Source of the DNA: Anaerococcus sp. AGMB09787
GTDB taxonomy: Bacteria > Bacillota > Clostridia > Tissierellales > Peptoniphilaceae
Assembly: GCF_022808955.1 (NCBI RefSeq)
Contig: NZ_JAKZEY010000002.1
Coordinates: 1 to 58,535, forward strand
Reading direction: 5' to 3'
Length of the DNA: 58,535 bases
The stretch's first letter is position 1, and every line of letters begins with the position of its first letter. This document shows positions 45,183 to 53,765 of this stretch, piece by piece. The position numbers and the translations under genes are program-made. The notes below the pieces were generated by a model, which saw nothing but the letters and a program-made list of their open reading frames with translations, was not told where the DNA came from and made no database searches.

Positions 45183-45211
45183 TTGCAAATAAAAAATATT
45201 TGTGTTATAAT
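45183..45211 (+). promoter_or_regulatory. Probable promoter/operator of the bacteriocin cluster
   Basis: TTGCAA (45183-45188) and TATAAT (45206-45211) are 17 bp apart. The promoter is nested in an interrupted inverted repeat: ATAACA, then CAAATA, then TATTTGTGTTAT, which could be an operator. The start would be about 260 nt before the bacteriocin gene. Confidence 0.55.
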
Positions 45212-45480
45212 ATTAGTATAATAATATATATATTAAAAAGCTTATAATCTGAAAGGAAGAAATTCCAAAATTATGTAGAAAGTAGAAGTATTATAGCTGT
45301 TTGTAATGATACAGCTATGCGTGTTGTTAGAAGCTTTAGTAAAGATAAAAGAGGTTTTTGGAGATGAAAAGTATTAATCCAAGCAGATATAAAAATGGCG
45401 ACAATTAAAATTTATGGAATTTAAATTTATTCTAAACTAAGACCAGATTTTATGTAAATAGTAAATTAAGGAGATATATA
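45212..45480 (+). other. Long leader upstream of the bacteriocin gene
   Basis: These 269 bases contain no complete gene. A short open stretch (45270-45364) reads YVESRSIIAVCNDTAM and continues to SFSKDKRGFW before TGA; I cannot assign it, and it lacks a ribosome site. An AAGGAG site (45469-45474) precedes the bacteriocin ATG. Confidence 0.4.
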
Positions 45481-45780
45481 ATGAAAAATAAAATAAAAAG
45501 AAAACTTTTAACAATTACTGCAATGATTATGATGTTAGCTTCTGCTCCTGGAATTGTACATGCGACATCCGAAACTGTTTATTTTAACGGGGATCCTGTT
45601 AACTGGGATCATGGAAGAAAGTGGGGAGTGACTAGTTATTCACAGGTCCAAACACATATTTATGAACACTCAGCAACTGCAAATAGTACATTTTCGGGTT
45701 GGAAAAATCCAGGAGTAACAGCTTATGCTTCACAATTTGTGGGCACATCTAGAGCAACAGCTTACTGGGATTGTAGATAA
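45481..45780 (+). CDS. Lactococcin 972-family bacteriocin precursor
   Basis: This 99-residue secreted peptide has a Sec signal (KIKRKLLTITAMIMML..., probable cleavage after VHA at about residue 28), leaving a mature chain of about 71 residues. The mature part has the lactococcin 972 pattern: an N-terminal VYFNGDPVNWDHG like the family's G-x-W-x-x-G, central HIYEHSATA (family HSATV-like) and an aromatic-rich end, here AYWDCR. Lactococcin 972 binds lipid II and blocks septum formation. The membrane protein and ABC ATPase genes directly downstream are the family's standard partners. The terminal Cys is unusual. Confidence 0.82.
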   Translation: MKNKIKRKLLTITAMIMMLASAPGIVHATSETVYFNGDPVNWDHGRKWGVTSYSQVQTHIYEHSATANSTFSGWKNPGVTAYASQFVGTSRATAYWDCR

Positions 45781-45792
45781 TAAATAACTTTG

Positions 45793-45827
45793 GGAGGCTA
45801 AAGAAATCTATGGAATCTTTAGCCTTC
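45793..45827 (+). promoter_or_regulatory. Intercistronic hairpin between bacteriocin and membrane-protein genes
   Basis: GGCTAAAGA (45796-45804) and TCTTTAGCC (45816-45824) form a perfect 9-bp stem, extendable on both sides, without a T-run. It could protect the 3' end of the bacteriocin mRNA or lower read-through to the downstream genes. Confidence 0.6.
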
Positions 45828-45846
45828 CACTATATTTGGAGGTACC

Positions 45847-48060
45847 ATGAAAAATATTTTTAATGGTAAGATATTAAAATATGTAACTTGTCTTATGATA
45901 ATTGTACAGGGTATTTTATTTTCGTTACTTGCAACTTTTTATATGGGGGAATCTTATTTTAACAAGCTAAGAATATATCCAAACTCTGCTTTATACATAG
46001 AATTAAAGACTATACCTGAAGAAAATACAGAAATGACCTATAGGTTTTTAGATGACTATGCCCGACAAAACGGTTTGTTTTACATAAGGAAAGATTTACT
46101 CATAGATGATATGGGTGCAACCATCGGTATTACATTAAGTGTTGATGGGGATATAGAAAGTAATAGGGATGAATTAAATCTAGACTTTCTAGGTGAAAAT
46201 ATCATTAGTACGAGTAAATTAGATAAGCTTTTAACATCTGATAATGACGATGCAACTCTAGGTCTAGGAAAAAGCTCATTAAATAGTATAGGTGATATTC
46301 CTAGCTTTATAATGGGAAATAGAGTTCTTGTTAAAAAATTAGAAACTACTGTAAAGGAAACTAAAACTATTAATGGACAATACAAGATTGTAGGCTTAAA
46401 TAAAGATAAAGAAGCTGAGTTTTTGGAAGGATTAAGCCAAGTAAGTGGGGTAGATAGTTCGGTATTTTTTGATGGCAAATCTGGATATATCATAGATCAT
46501 GGATTTGGAGAAATGGTTATAGTTGGTACTTTTGTTTTTAGTTCTTTAGTTTTATTAGCTTTACTTATAGTAATAACTATCAAAAACTTACCGAATCTAG
46601 GCAAGCTAATTTTACAAGGATGGTCTAGGAAACATTTTGCTTTGAAATTATATCAACCTTTCCTATATACTGCATTATTTTCAGTTCCTTTATTTATAGG
46701 CTACGGGATAATTTTTACAGGGTTTACTTTTAAATCACTTATTTTCTTTTCCTTGATGGTAGGATTAGGATTAATTAATTTCTTGATTATTGGGATATTG
46801 TTGTTAATATCATCTTTTTTTATCTTTTTAATTTCTCCTATAAATGCCATAAGAGAAAGAATGCCAAGGAAAAAATATATGGGAATAGCTGTTTTTGTAT
46901 ATTGCCTTTTTAATGTTTGTTTAATTGCTATATGCTCCTATATTGATGGCCCTTCCAGAGAAGTTGAGAAAAATATAGAAATTAAACAAAGTTGGGACAG
47001 GGTTTCTGACTATAAAATTCTTAAAGATATTTCTGTAGGCAATGATCAAGCAAGCTTTAATAGGCAGTCTAAAGAATTTTTTAGAGATTTTTATAATTGG
47101 TATAGGTCAATTGCTGATAAGGATGGAGTCTACATAGCTAATACTGCTTTTACCTCCAAGGATGATTTAGAAAACTATAAGGCTAACCATGTGTATGAAA
47201 TTGTGCCTAATGAAGAGTTTTGGCTACTTACAGCTTCTCCTAATTATTTAAATAAAATAGGTATAAGTATGGACGATTCACTAGTTGAAGATGCTAAAGA
47301 GGGCCTTAGAACTTACTTAATTCCTGATAATAAGTCTGACGAAGAAATTGCTTTATTAAAAGAAATGTTAATTGAGCAAGATACCAAAAGTATTAGACCA
47401 GATGATATCGACACTACCTTCAATGATAATAAGGAATTTAATTTTGTAAAATATGCTTACGATGATGACATATTCTCTTACAGTACAGATTCATCAAAGG
47501 ATCTGATGATTAAAAATCCTATTATACTAGTACTTACACCTGAGAACATGATATATAGAGAGTCGGAAAGTTTGTCTGCTATAGGGTTAGAAAATTCCTT
47601 CATCAAACTTGGTGATAAGGCTGATAAATACTTAGACCCATCTTACCTTACCAAGTTTAATTTGGGTGATAATAATATAGAATTTGCTACAATTAGTTTA
47701 TTTGTTGATGGTATTGTGAGAAATTTATGGGTAACTATAAAAATTTTTTTAGGATTTTTACTTTCCCTTACTTTTATAGTTATCATACTCTTGATAACTA
47801 TAGTAACTATTTTTCAAGACGCTTATAAGGAGAGGATATCCGTTAAGAAATTCTTAGGTTATAGTAACTTCCATATATATAAAATACCTATCCTACTAGT
47901 GATTTTTGTCATAACTATTGATATTGCTAGTGTTATAATACTTAGATCTAAGGTAGGCATACTTTTAATGACGATAATTGCTCTTGCCCAAGTAATCATT
48001 TTTTATATGGCTATGGTAAGTAATCAAATGAAAAAATTAAATTTATTTTTGAAAGCTTAG
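45847..48060 (+). CDS. Bacteriocin-associated integral membrane protein (lactococcin 972 cluster)
   Basis: The 737-residue protein has a first membrane segment at about 12-34, a large extracellular-type domain, a central group of segments (about 218-243, 262-330 and 342-365), a second soluble domain, and three final segments (about 630-655, 675-695, 700-722). This FtsX/MacB-like layout matches the membrane protein that accompanies lactococcin 972 bacteriocins (bacteriocin-associated integral membrane family). It probably acts with the following ATPase in self-immunity or export. GGAGG precedes the ATG. The next gene starts 8 nt later. Confidence 0.8.
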   Translation: MKNIFNGKILKYVTCLMIIVQGILFSLLATFYMGESYFNKLRIYPNSALYIELKTIPEENTEMTYRFLDDYARQNGLFYIRKDLLIDDMGATIGITLSVDGDIESNRDELNLDFLGENIISTSKLDKLLTSDNDDATLGLGKSSLNSIGDIPSFIMGNRVLVKKLETTVKETKTINGQYKIVGLNKDKEAEFLEGLSQVSGVDSSVFFDGKSGYIIDHGFGEMVIVGTFVFSSLVLLALLIVITIKNLPNLGKLILQGWSRKHFALKLYQPFLYTALFSVPLFIGYGIIFTGFTFKSLIFFSLMVGLGLINFLIIGILLLISSFFIFLISPINAIRERMPRKKYMGIAVFVYCLFNVCLIAICSYIDGPSREVEKNIEIKQSWDRVSDYKILKDISVGNDQASFNRQSKEFFRDFYNWYRSIADKDGVYIANTAFTSKDDLENYKANHVYEIVPNEEFWLLTASPNYLNKIGISMDDSLVEDAKEGLRTYLIPDNKSDEEIALLKEMLIEQDTKSIRPDDIDTTFNDNKEFNFVKYAYDDDIFSYSTDSSKDLMIKNPIILVLTPENMIYRESESLSAIGLENSFIKLGDKADKYLDPSYLTKFNLGDNNIEFATISLFVDGIVRNLWVTIKIFLGFLLSLTFIVIILLITIVTIFQDAYKERISVKKFLGYSNFHIYKIPILLVIFVITIDIASVIILRSKVGILLMTIIALAQVIIFYMAMVSNQMKKLNLFLKA

Positions 48061-48068
48061 GAGGATAT

Positions 48069-48749
48069 ATGAATATATTGGAATTAGAAAATGTTAGTAA
48101 GAGCTATGATGGAATAAAAGTTATAGACAATCTTAGCCTATCTTTCCCAGGAAAATCTATTGTTGCGATCACAGGAAAGTCTGGTTCGGGAAAAAGTACT
48201 CTACTAAATATGATAGGCCTACTTGAAGAAATTGATAGTGGAGTAATAAAAATAAAGGGTCAAAACCTGCCAAAAATAAATAGTAGGTTAGCCACAAAGT
48301 TGAGAAGAAATGTAATCAATTATTTATTTCAATCATTTGCTTTAATAAGTGATATAAATGTAAGTGACAATCTATTAATTGCTATGGAATTTATGGACCT
48401 ATCCAAAGATGAAAAGATGAAAATTATAGATAGGACCCTTGAGGAACTGGATATATTAAAATTAAAAAACAGAAAGGTAAATACCTTATCCGGTGGAGAA
48501 CAACAAAGGGTTGCTATAGCTAGGTGTATACTAAAACCCGGTGATCTGGTTCTAGCAGATGAACCAACAGGATCTCTAGACCCTCTTATGGCCCAAAAAG
48601 TATTTCGATTAATTCAAAATCTTAGAGATAAATATGGGAAAACTGTAATTATGGTTACCCACGATATGACCTTGGCAAATATGGCAGATCAGATTATAAG
48701 TCTTGATAAGGAATTAGAAATAAAAATAGATAGGGAAATGATTAATTAA
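48069..48749 (+). CDS. ABC transporter ATPase of the lactococcin 972 cluster
   Basis: This 226-residue MacB/LolD-type ATPase has Walker A GKSGSGKST (about 36-44), the signature LSGGEQQRVAIAR, Walker B LVLADEPTG and the H-loop VTHD. It is the usual third gene of lactococcin 972 loci and should energise the 737-residue membrane protein. It is preceded by AGGAGG and followed by a terminator that closes the cassette. Confidence 0.88.
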   Translation: MNILELENVSKSYDGIKVIDNLSLSFPGKSIVAITGKSGSGKSTLLNMIGLLEEIDSGVIKIKGQNLPKINSRLATKLRRNVINYLFQSFALISDINVSDNLLIAMEFMDLSKDEKMKIIDRTLEELDILKLKNRKVNTLSGGEQQRVAIARCILKPGDLVLADEPTGSLDPLMAQKVFRLIQNLRDKYGKTVIMVTHDMTLANMADQIISLDKELEIKIDREMIN

Positions 48750-48758
48750 ATTATCGAC

Positions 48759-48788
48759 AGCCTTACTCGATTTGAGTGAGGTTTTTTA
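48759..48788 (+). terminator. Terminator of the bacteriocin cassette
   Basis: CCTTACTC-GATTT-GAGTGAGG forms an 8-bp stem followed by TTTTTT. Confidence 0.85.
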
Positions 48789-48893
48789 AATGTAAAAAAT
48801 TTAATTAAGTTACAATAAATCTCTAATTGTTATTATAAAGATCGCATTCCATAAAAGACCTCGGCAGATAATTTATTTAAAGTAAAGTTTTAT

Positions 48894-48998
48894 GTAAGGG
48901 AGATCCTCAAGGATTTAAATAAGATAGGGAATACTATCATAGTCGTAACCCATGATGCCTATACTGCTGATATGTGCCAGAGAAGGGTCACTTTGTGA
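48894..48998 (+). pseudogene. C-terminal remnant of a second ABC transporter ATPase
   Basis: The open stretch reads REILKDLNKIGNTIIVVTHD and then AYTADMCQRRVTL before TGA. This is the D-loop to H-loop end of a LolD/MacB-type ATPase. No Walker A, signature or start codon remains. It is more like MacB-class ATPases than a copy of the neighbouring gene, and may be a leftover of another exporter. The rest of the 48790-49083 gap shows nothing else. Confidence 0.65.
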
Positions 48999-49083
48999 TT
49001 TATCATTGCCAATGTCCCTTTAATAAATCCCGAAAAACTATATAGTAATATTAGGAAAATATCTAATATTCTAAGGAGATAAA

Positions 49084-50118
49084 ATGGACAGTGATAAACA
49101 AAAAGCTCTCGATCAGGCTTTTAAAAACATCGAGAAAAAATATGGTAAGGGAGCTATAATGAAGATGGGCGAAGCTCCTAAAGTTTCAATCGAAGCTATA
49201 CCTACTGGAGCTATTAACCTGGATGTGGCTCTTGGTATAGGAGGTCTACCAAGGGGTAGGGTTGTAGAAATCTTTGGACCTGAATCATCTGGTAAGACCA
49301 CCCTTGCCCTTCATATAGTTGCAGAAGATCAAAAATTAGGCCATACAGCAGCCTTTATAGATGCTGAGCATGCCTTAGATGCAGAATATGCCCGTAACCT
49401 AGGAGTTGATATAGATAACCTCATCCTATCCCAACCAGATACAGGGGAACAAGGACTTGACATATCAGAATCCCTAGTAAGGAGTGGGGCAGTTGATCTA
49501 ATTATAATAGACTCAGTAGCAGCCCTAGTGCCTCGTGCCGAAATCGAAGGAGAGATGGGAGATAGCCACGTGGGTCTCCAAGCAAGACTAATGAGTCAGG
49601 CCCTAAGACGACTCACAGGAGTTATATCTAAGTCAAACACTACAGTTGTCTTTATTAACCAACTTAGGGAGAAGGTAGGGGTAATGTTTGGTTCTCCTGA
49701 GACAACACCAGGTGGACGTGCCCTCAAGTTCTATTCATCAGTAAGACTTGATATCAGAAGGATAAAGACAATCACCCAAGGAGAAGATTCAATAGGATCA
49801 AGGACTAGGGTCAAGATTGTAAAGAACAAGGTAGCACCACCCTTCAAGGTTGTTGAATTTGACATAATGTATGGTAAGGGAATTTCTAAATCAGGTACTC
49901 TCCTAGATACAGCAGTTGATGAAGACATAGTAGAAAAGGCTGGGTCATGGTTCTCCTATAAGGGCGAAAAACTCGGCCAAGGTAGGGAAAATGTAAAACA
50001 ATACCTAGAAGATAATCCAGAAATAATGGCCCAAGTTGAAGAAGAAGTTCGTGCCAAGTTCGAAATCAAAGAAGGCGATGAGGGCGAGTCTAAAGAAAAT
50101 ATAGAAAGTGAAGAATAA
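49084..50118 (+). CDS. recA: Recombinase RecA
   Basis: RecA drives homologous recombination and SOS induction. Walker [12 protein letters not shown] (about residues 66-76), Walker [11 protein letters not shown], loop regions [14 protein letters not shown] and the KVAPPFK motif are present. The 344 residues include a typical acidic C-terminal tail. AAGGAG lies before the ATG. I found no clear Gram-positive LexA box in the upstream region. A GC-rich terminator follows. Confidence 0.98.
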   Translation: MDSDKQKALDQAFKNIEKKYGKGAIMKMGEAPKVSIEAIPTGAINLDVALGIGGLPRGRVVEIFGPESSGKTTLALHIVAEDQKLGHTAAFIDAEHALDAEYARNLGVDIDNLILSQPDTGEQGLDISESLVRSGAVDLIIIDSVAALVPRAEIEGEMGDSHVGLQARLMSQALRRLTGVISKSNTTVVFINQLREKVGVMFGSPETTPGGRALKFYSSVRLDIRRIKTITQGEDSIGSRTRVKIVKNKVAPPFKVVEFDIMYGKGISKSGTLLDTAVDEDIVEKAGSWFSYKGEKLGQGRENVKQYLEDNPEIMAQVEEEVRAKFEIKEGDEGESKENIESEE

Positions 50119-50122
50119 AATT

Positions 50123-50147
50123 GCCGGCTTATGCCGGCTTTTCTTTT
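50123..50147. terminator. Terminator between recA and dinB
   Basis: GCCGGC-TTAT-GCCGGC forms a perfect 6-bp stem followed by TTTTCTTTT. It lies at the 3' ends of both convergent genes and the dinB stop codon overlaps its T-rich side. Confidence 0.85.
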
Positions 50148-51189
50148 ACAAAAAAGTAAGTTGGTCAAGGTTTCTATTTGCAAGGTTTGATAGGGAGATG
50201 CCTATTAGTCTTAGGGTTTTATCCTTAAGGATTGCCTTTAGTAGGGTAGCTGCTTCGGTGTAGATGTCTTCTTTTTTGTAGATGTATTCTTGGAGGGTGA
50301 TGGATTTGGTATGGCTTGTGAAGTTGTCTTCTTTGATTTTTAAGGTTAGGGTTTTGGCTTTTAAGTTTTTGTTGACCATGTAGGTTTCGATTTTTTTGGC
50401 TAGGTCTTCTAGGATTTTTTCTAGGGTATGGATATCCTTGGTGTTAGTCCTTAAAGTCTGCTCCTTACCTATGCTCTTTCTTTTCCTGTTGGGGTTAACT
50501 GTTCTTTTGTCAATCCCCCTTATCACATTGTAGATGTAGGTGCCTTGCTTGCCGAAGTTTTCTCTAAGGAAGTCTTTGTCTAGCTTTAATAAATCTCTTA
50601 CCTTATAAATTCCTATATCGTTTAGTTTTTTGCAGGTCTTTGACCCTATGCCATGGACCTTTTCTATGGGGAGGTCTGGGAGGAAAGTATCGAGTTGGTC
50701 TTCCCTTATTTGAGTAATGCCCCTGGGTTTTTTCCGGTCGCTTGCAATTTTTGCTAGAAACTTGTTGTAGGATATGCCAACGGAGATAGAAATCTCGGTT
50801 TTAGTAAGGACTTCTTCTTGAATCCTTTTGGCAAGGTCTAGGGGAGACATATCGAATGAGTCCACATCGACTAAGAGGTAGGCCTCGTCGATGGAGACTT
50901 TTTCCATTGTAACTCCGTATTTTTCTATAAGGGAGAAGACTTGGGCTGATTTTTCTTCGTAGTAAGGGTGGTCAACTGGAAGGACCACGAGGTCTGGGCA
51001 GAGTTTTTTTGCCATAAAGATGGGCATAGCACTATGGAGGCCGTATTCCCTGGCCTTGTAGTTGGCAGTTGTTATAATAGACTTATTGGTTAGTCCTCCC
51101 ACTGCCAGGGGCTTGATTTTTAGTTTTGGATTTCTTATTTCTTCACAGGATGCATAAAAGGCATCGCAATCAACATGGAATATCATCAT
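50146..51189 (-). CDS. dinB: DNA polymerase IV (Y-family)
   Basis: This is a translesion polymerase. Catalytic acidic residues are in FHVDCDAFYASCEE and KVSIDEAYLLVD. The palm continues with ISVGISYNKFLAKIASD, and the helix-hairpin-helix with LPIEKVHGIGSKT. A little-finger domain (from about 235, starting RKRKSIGKEQT) ends the protein. The first or second Met could be the start. The length of 347 is standard. It converges on recA. Confidence 0.95.
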   Translation of the reverse strand: MMIFHVDCDAFYASCEEIRNPKLKIKPLAVGGLTNKSIITTANYKAREYGLHSAMPIFMAKKLCPDLVVLPVDHPYYEEKSAQVFSLIEKYGVTMEKVSIDEAYLLVDVDSFDMSPLDLAKRIQEEVLTKTEISISVGISYNKFLAKIASDRKKPRGITQIREDQLDTFLPDLPIEKVHGIGSKTCKKLNDIGIYKVRDLLKLDKDFLRENFGKQGTYIYNVIRGIDKRTVNPNRKRKSIGKEQTLRTNTKDIHTLEKILEDLAKKIETYMVNKNLKAKTLTLKIKEDNFTSHTKSITLQEYIYKKEDIYTEAATLLKAILKDKTLRLIGISLSNLANRNLDQLTFL

Positions 51190-51288
51190 GAGACTATTAT
51201 ACTTGACTAGCCTTACTTATAGAAGCATGGATAGTTAAAGAAATCGGTCTAATTTTGCCATTAATCATTAGTAAAGTAAGATATAGGT

Positions 51289-51534
51289 ATGAGAATTGAT
51301 AAATTTTTAAAAAATGCAAGAATTATTAAGAGAAGACAAGTTGCTAAGGAAGCCTGCGAGAATGATAGGGTTCTTATTAATGGCAAGTATGCTAAGCCAG
51401 GCTCTATAGTAAATGAGGGAGATGAGATAGAGGTCATCTTCGGTAAGTCAAGGCTAAAGGTTAGGGTTTTATCCTTGATAGATGGGGCCAAGAAGGCTAA
51501 TGCAGACGATATGTATGAGGTAATTGATGACTAG
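51289..51534 (+). CDS. rqcP: S4-domain RNA-binding protein RqcP/YabO
   Basis: The 81-residue S4 domain (RIDKFLKNARIIKRRQVAKE and VLINGKYAKPGSIVNEGDEI) matches RqcP (YabO), which works with RqcH in ribosome-associated quality control, or the related Hsp15. Position immediately before divIC favours YabO. It overlaps the next gene by 8 nt. Confidence 0.9.
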   Translation: MRIDKFLKNARIIKRRQVAKEACENDRVLINGKYAKPGSIVNEGDEIEVIFGKSRLKVRVLSLIDGAKKANADDMYEVIDD

Positions 51535-51841
51535 GAAAAATTCTTATTTTAGGAGAAGAAGAAGGCAAAACAAGAGATTTCTTTTGACAATTGTATCTGT
51601 TATAGTTCTAGCCTTTGGCTTCCTATGGATTTATAATCAAAATTATCAAAAGCAAATGGCGAGGCTTGATAAGGATATAGCATCTACCCAGGCTAAGAAG
51701 GATGAGCTTGATAAGGAAATTAAAGGTCTCAAGGAGGATTATAAGAATAGGAATACAGACGAGTTCAAGGAAAAGATTGCCAGGGAAAGACTAAATATGG
51801 TCAAGAAATCTGAAGTGGTTTACGAAGATGAAAATAATTGA
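51527..51841 (+). CDS. divIC: Septum formation initiator, DivIC/FtsB family
   Basis: The short division protein has a basic N-terminus (YFRRRRRQNKR), one membrane segment at about 18-36 and a coiled coil (about 38-75) facing outside, as in DivIC/FtsB. It bridges FtsL and DivIB at the septum. The ATG at 51527 has GAGG 6 nt upstream and is chosen over TTG at 51524. It overlaps tilS by 14 nt. Confidence 0.88.
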   Translation: MTRKNSYFRRRRRQNKRFLLTIVSVIVLAFGFLWIYNQNYQKQMARLDKDIASTQAKKDELDKEIKGLKEDYKNRNTDEFKEKIARERLNMVKKSEVVYEDENN

Positions 51842-53204
51842 TAGGGTTAAAAGTACTATTGTAGATAATAAGCTTATAGAAAAGGGAGATACTGTAGTAG
51901 TAGGAGCAAGTGGTGGCCCTGATAGTGAGTTTCTAATCACAGCCCTAAATTCCATAAAGGAGGAGCTTGACTTTGATATAGTTCTCGCTCATCTAAACCA
52001 CCTCCATAGAAAAGAGGCTATAGTAGACCAAAAGATAGTAGAAGAAAGGGCCAAGGCCCTAAATCTTAAAGTAGAAATCAGAGCGAGGTCTATGGATGAT
52101 TATGCCAGGGAGAATAAGTTGTCCCCAGAAGATGCTGGGAGAAGGCTAAGGTATGACTTCTTTGAGGAGATTCTAGCCAAGTATCCCAAGGGGAAGATTG
52201 CAGTAGCCCACACCTTTGATGATCAAGCAGAAACCGTTTTTATGAGGATAATTAGGGGGACTGGTATCAAGGGGCTTACAGCCATGTCCTATAAGAACGG
52301 CCACATCATAAGGCCCATCCTCGATATTAAAAAGTCCGACCTCCTTACTTACCTTGACCAAGAGCAAATCCCCTACGCCATAGACCAGACCAACCTAATG
52401 GATGACTACACTAGAAATAAGCTAAGGCTTGATATAATCCCTGCTATCGAGAAGATTAATCCCAACTTTAAAAGGGCCCTGGTCAATTTATCTGCCATAG
52501 CAAGGGATGAGCATGAGATAAGTAAGGCTTATGTGGGTAAGATTTATGATGACCTTCTTATAAGTAGTGATGAGACTTCCTTAAAATTTGATAAGGAAGG
52601 CTTGGAGGGCTGTGATAAGGCTATAAGGTCAGCCATCCTAAGGATTGGTATCGAAAATCTCAAGGGAGACCTTAAGGATATATCCAAGGACAATATAGAC
52701 TCTTTTGATAAGCTTTTAGGTCTTGACCCAGGAAAATCTATCATAAAAGATGATATTACATTTTATAAGTCATATAATTATTATGAACTCTTAATAGGAA
52801 AAAGAGGTCAAGATTATATCGAAGACGAGCTAGAGCTAAAGCTTGATGGTGAGGTAAGCTTTGGTCCTTATACTATCAAGGCTAGTAAAGTTTCTTCCTA
52901 TGAGCCGACTTCCAATAGGTGTGTAGGTTTTTTTGATTATGATAAGCTAAACTTTCCCTTGAAGGTTAGATATAGGCGAAACGGGGATAGGTTTAAGCCC
53001 TTTGGTATGAAAAACACCAAGAAGGTCAAGGACTTTCTCATAGATGCCAAGATTGACAGAAAGGATAGGGACAAGTTACCTATAATAACTTCAGCTTCTG
53101 ATATAATTTGGATAGTTCCTTTGAGGATTAGCGAAGATTATAAGGTTAGTTCTAAGAGCAAAAATATTGTTAGGATAGAGGTAGGATATGTTAAGAAATT
53201 ATGA
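51828..53204 (+). CDS. tilS: tRNA(Ile)-lysidine synthase
   Basis: It converts C34 of the CAU-anticodon tRNA-Ile to lysidine. The PP-loop motif is VGASGGPDSEFL (SGGxDS core), followed by AHLNHLHRKEA and the linker region TNLMDDYTRNKLRLDIIPAI. The C-terminal domain has KVRYRRNGDRFKPFGM...KKVKDFLIDAKIDRKDRD. The 458-residue length is normal. It overlaps hpt by 17 nt in the conserved divIC-tilS-hpt order. Confidence 0.96.
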   Translation: MKIIDRVKSTIVDNKLIEKGDTVVVGASGGPDSEFLITALNSIKEELDFDIVLAHLNHLHRKEAIVDQKIVEERAKALNLKVEIRARSMDDYARENKLSPEDAGRRLRYDFFEEILAKYPKGKIAVAHTFDDQAETVFMRIIRGTGIKGLTAMSYKNGHIIRPILDIKKSDLLTYLDQEQIPYAIDQTNLMDDYTRNKLRLDIIPAIEKINPNFKRALVNLSAIARDEHEISKAYVGKIYDDLLISSDETSLKFDKEGLEGCDKAIRSAILRIGIENLKGDLKDISKDNIDSFDKLLGLDPGKSIIKDDITFYKSYNYYELLIGKRGQDYIEDELELKLDGEVSFGPYTIKASKVSSYEPTSNRCVGFFDYDKLNFPLKVRYRRNGDRFKPFGMKNTKKVKDFLIDAKIDRKDRDKLPIITSASDIIWIVPLRISEDYKVSSKSKNIVRIEVGYVKKL

Positions 53205-53757
53205 CGAGTTAATTGATAGGGTATTAATAGATGAAGAGAGCCTAAGGCTTAAGATTAAGCAATTGGCTAAGACAATAAATGAATACTATAGGGATAAGGA
53301 TGAGCTTCTCTTGGTGGGTATCCTTAAGGGAAGTGTTATGTTTATGGCAGAGCTTGCCAAGAATTTAGATGTTGATCTAGATATGGACTTTATGGTAGTA
53401 TCTTCGTATGATCAAAATACCTATTCAAGTGGTAATGTAAAAATATTAAAGGACTTGGATACTGATGTAAAGGGTAGGGAGGTATTGATAGTAGAAGATA
53501 TAATTGATACTGGCTACACCCTAAGTAAAACCAGGGAAACCTTATTAAATAGAGATGCCAAGGATGTAAAGATCGTTACTCTCTTGGATAAACCTGAAAG
53601 AAGGGTAGTCGATATCAAGCCTGACTGGTATTGTTTTAAGATACCTAATGAATTTGTAGTAGGCTTTGGTCTTGACTATGATCAACTTTATAGAAATCTC
53701 CCTTACATAGGAGTTTTGAAAAGATCAGTTTATGAAGATAATGAAGAAGAAAATTAG
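53188..53757 (+). CDS. hpt: Hypoxanthine phosphoribosyltransferase
   Basis: It salvages hypoxanthine and guanine with PRPP. The PRPP loop is VLIVEDIIDTGYTL and the early active-site motif is LVGILKGSVMFM. The 189-residue length is typical. In most Firmicutes ftsH follows hpt; here a small membrane protein follows instead. Confidence 0.95.
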   Translation: MLRNYDELIDRVLIDEESLRLKIKQLAKTINEYYRDKDELLLVGILKGSVMFMAELAKNLDVDLDMDFMVVSSYDQNTYSSGNVKILKDLDTDVKGREVLIVEDIIDTGYTLSKTRETLLNRDAKDVKIVTLLDKPERRVVDIKPDWYCFKIPNEFVVGFGLDYDQLYRNLPYIGVLKRSVYEDNEEEN

Positions 53758-53765
53758 GAGGTAGG

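Noticed and set aside
49000-49083. LexA/SOS box before recA
   Set aside because: No sequence close to the Gram-positive CGAAC-N4-GTTCG-type box could be found by eye.
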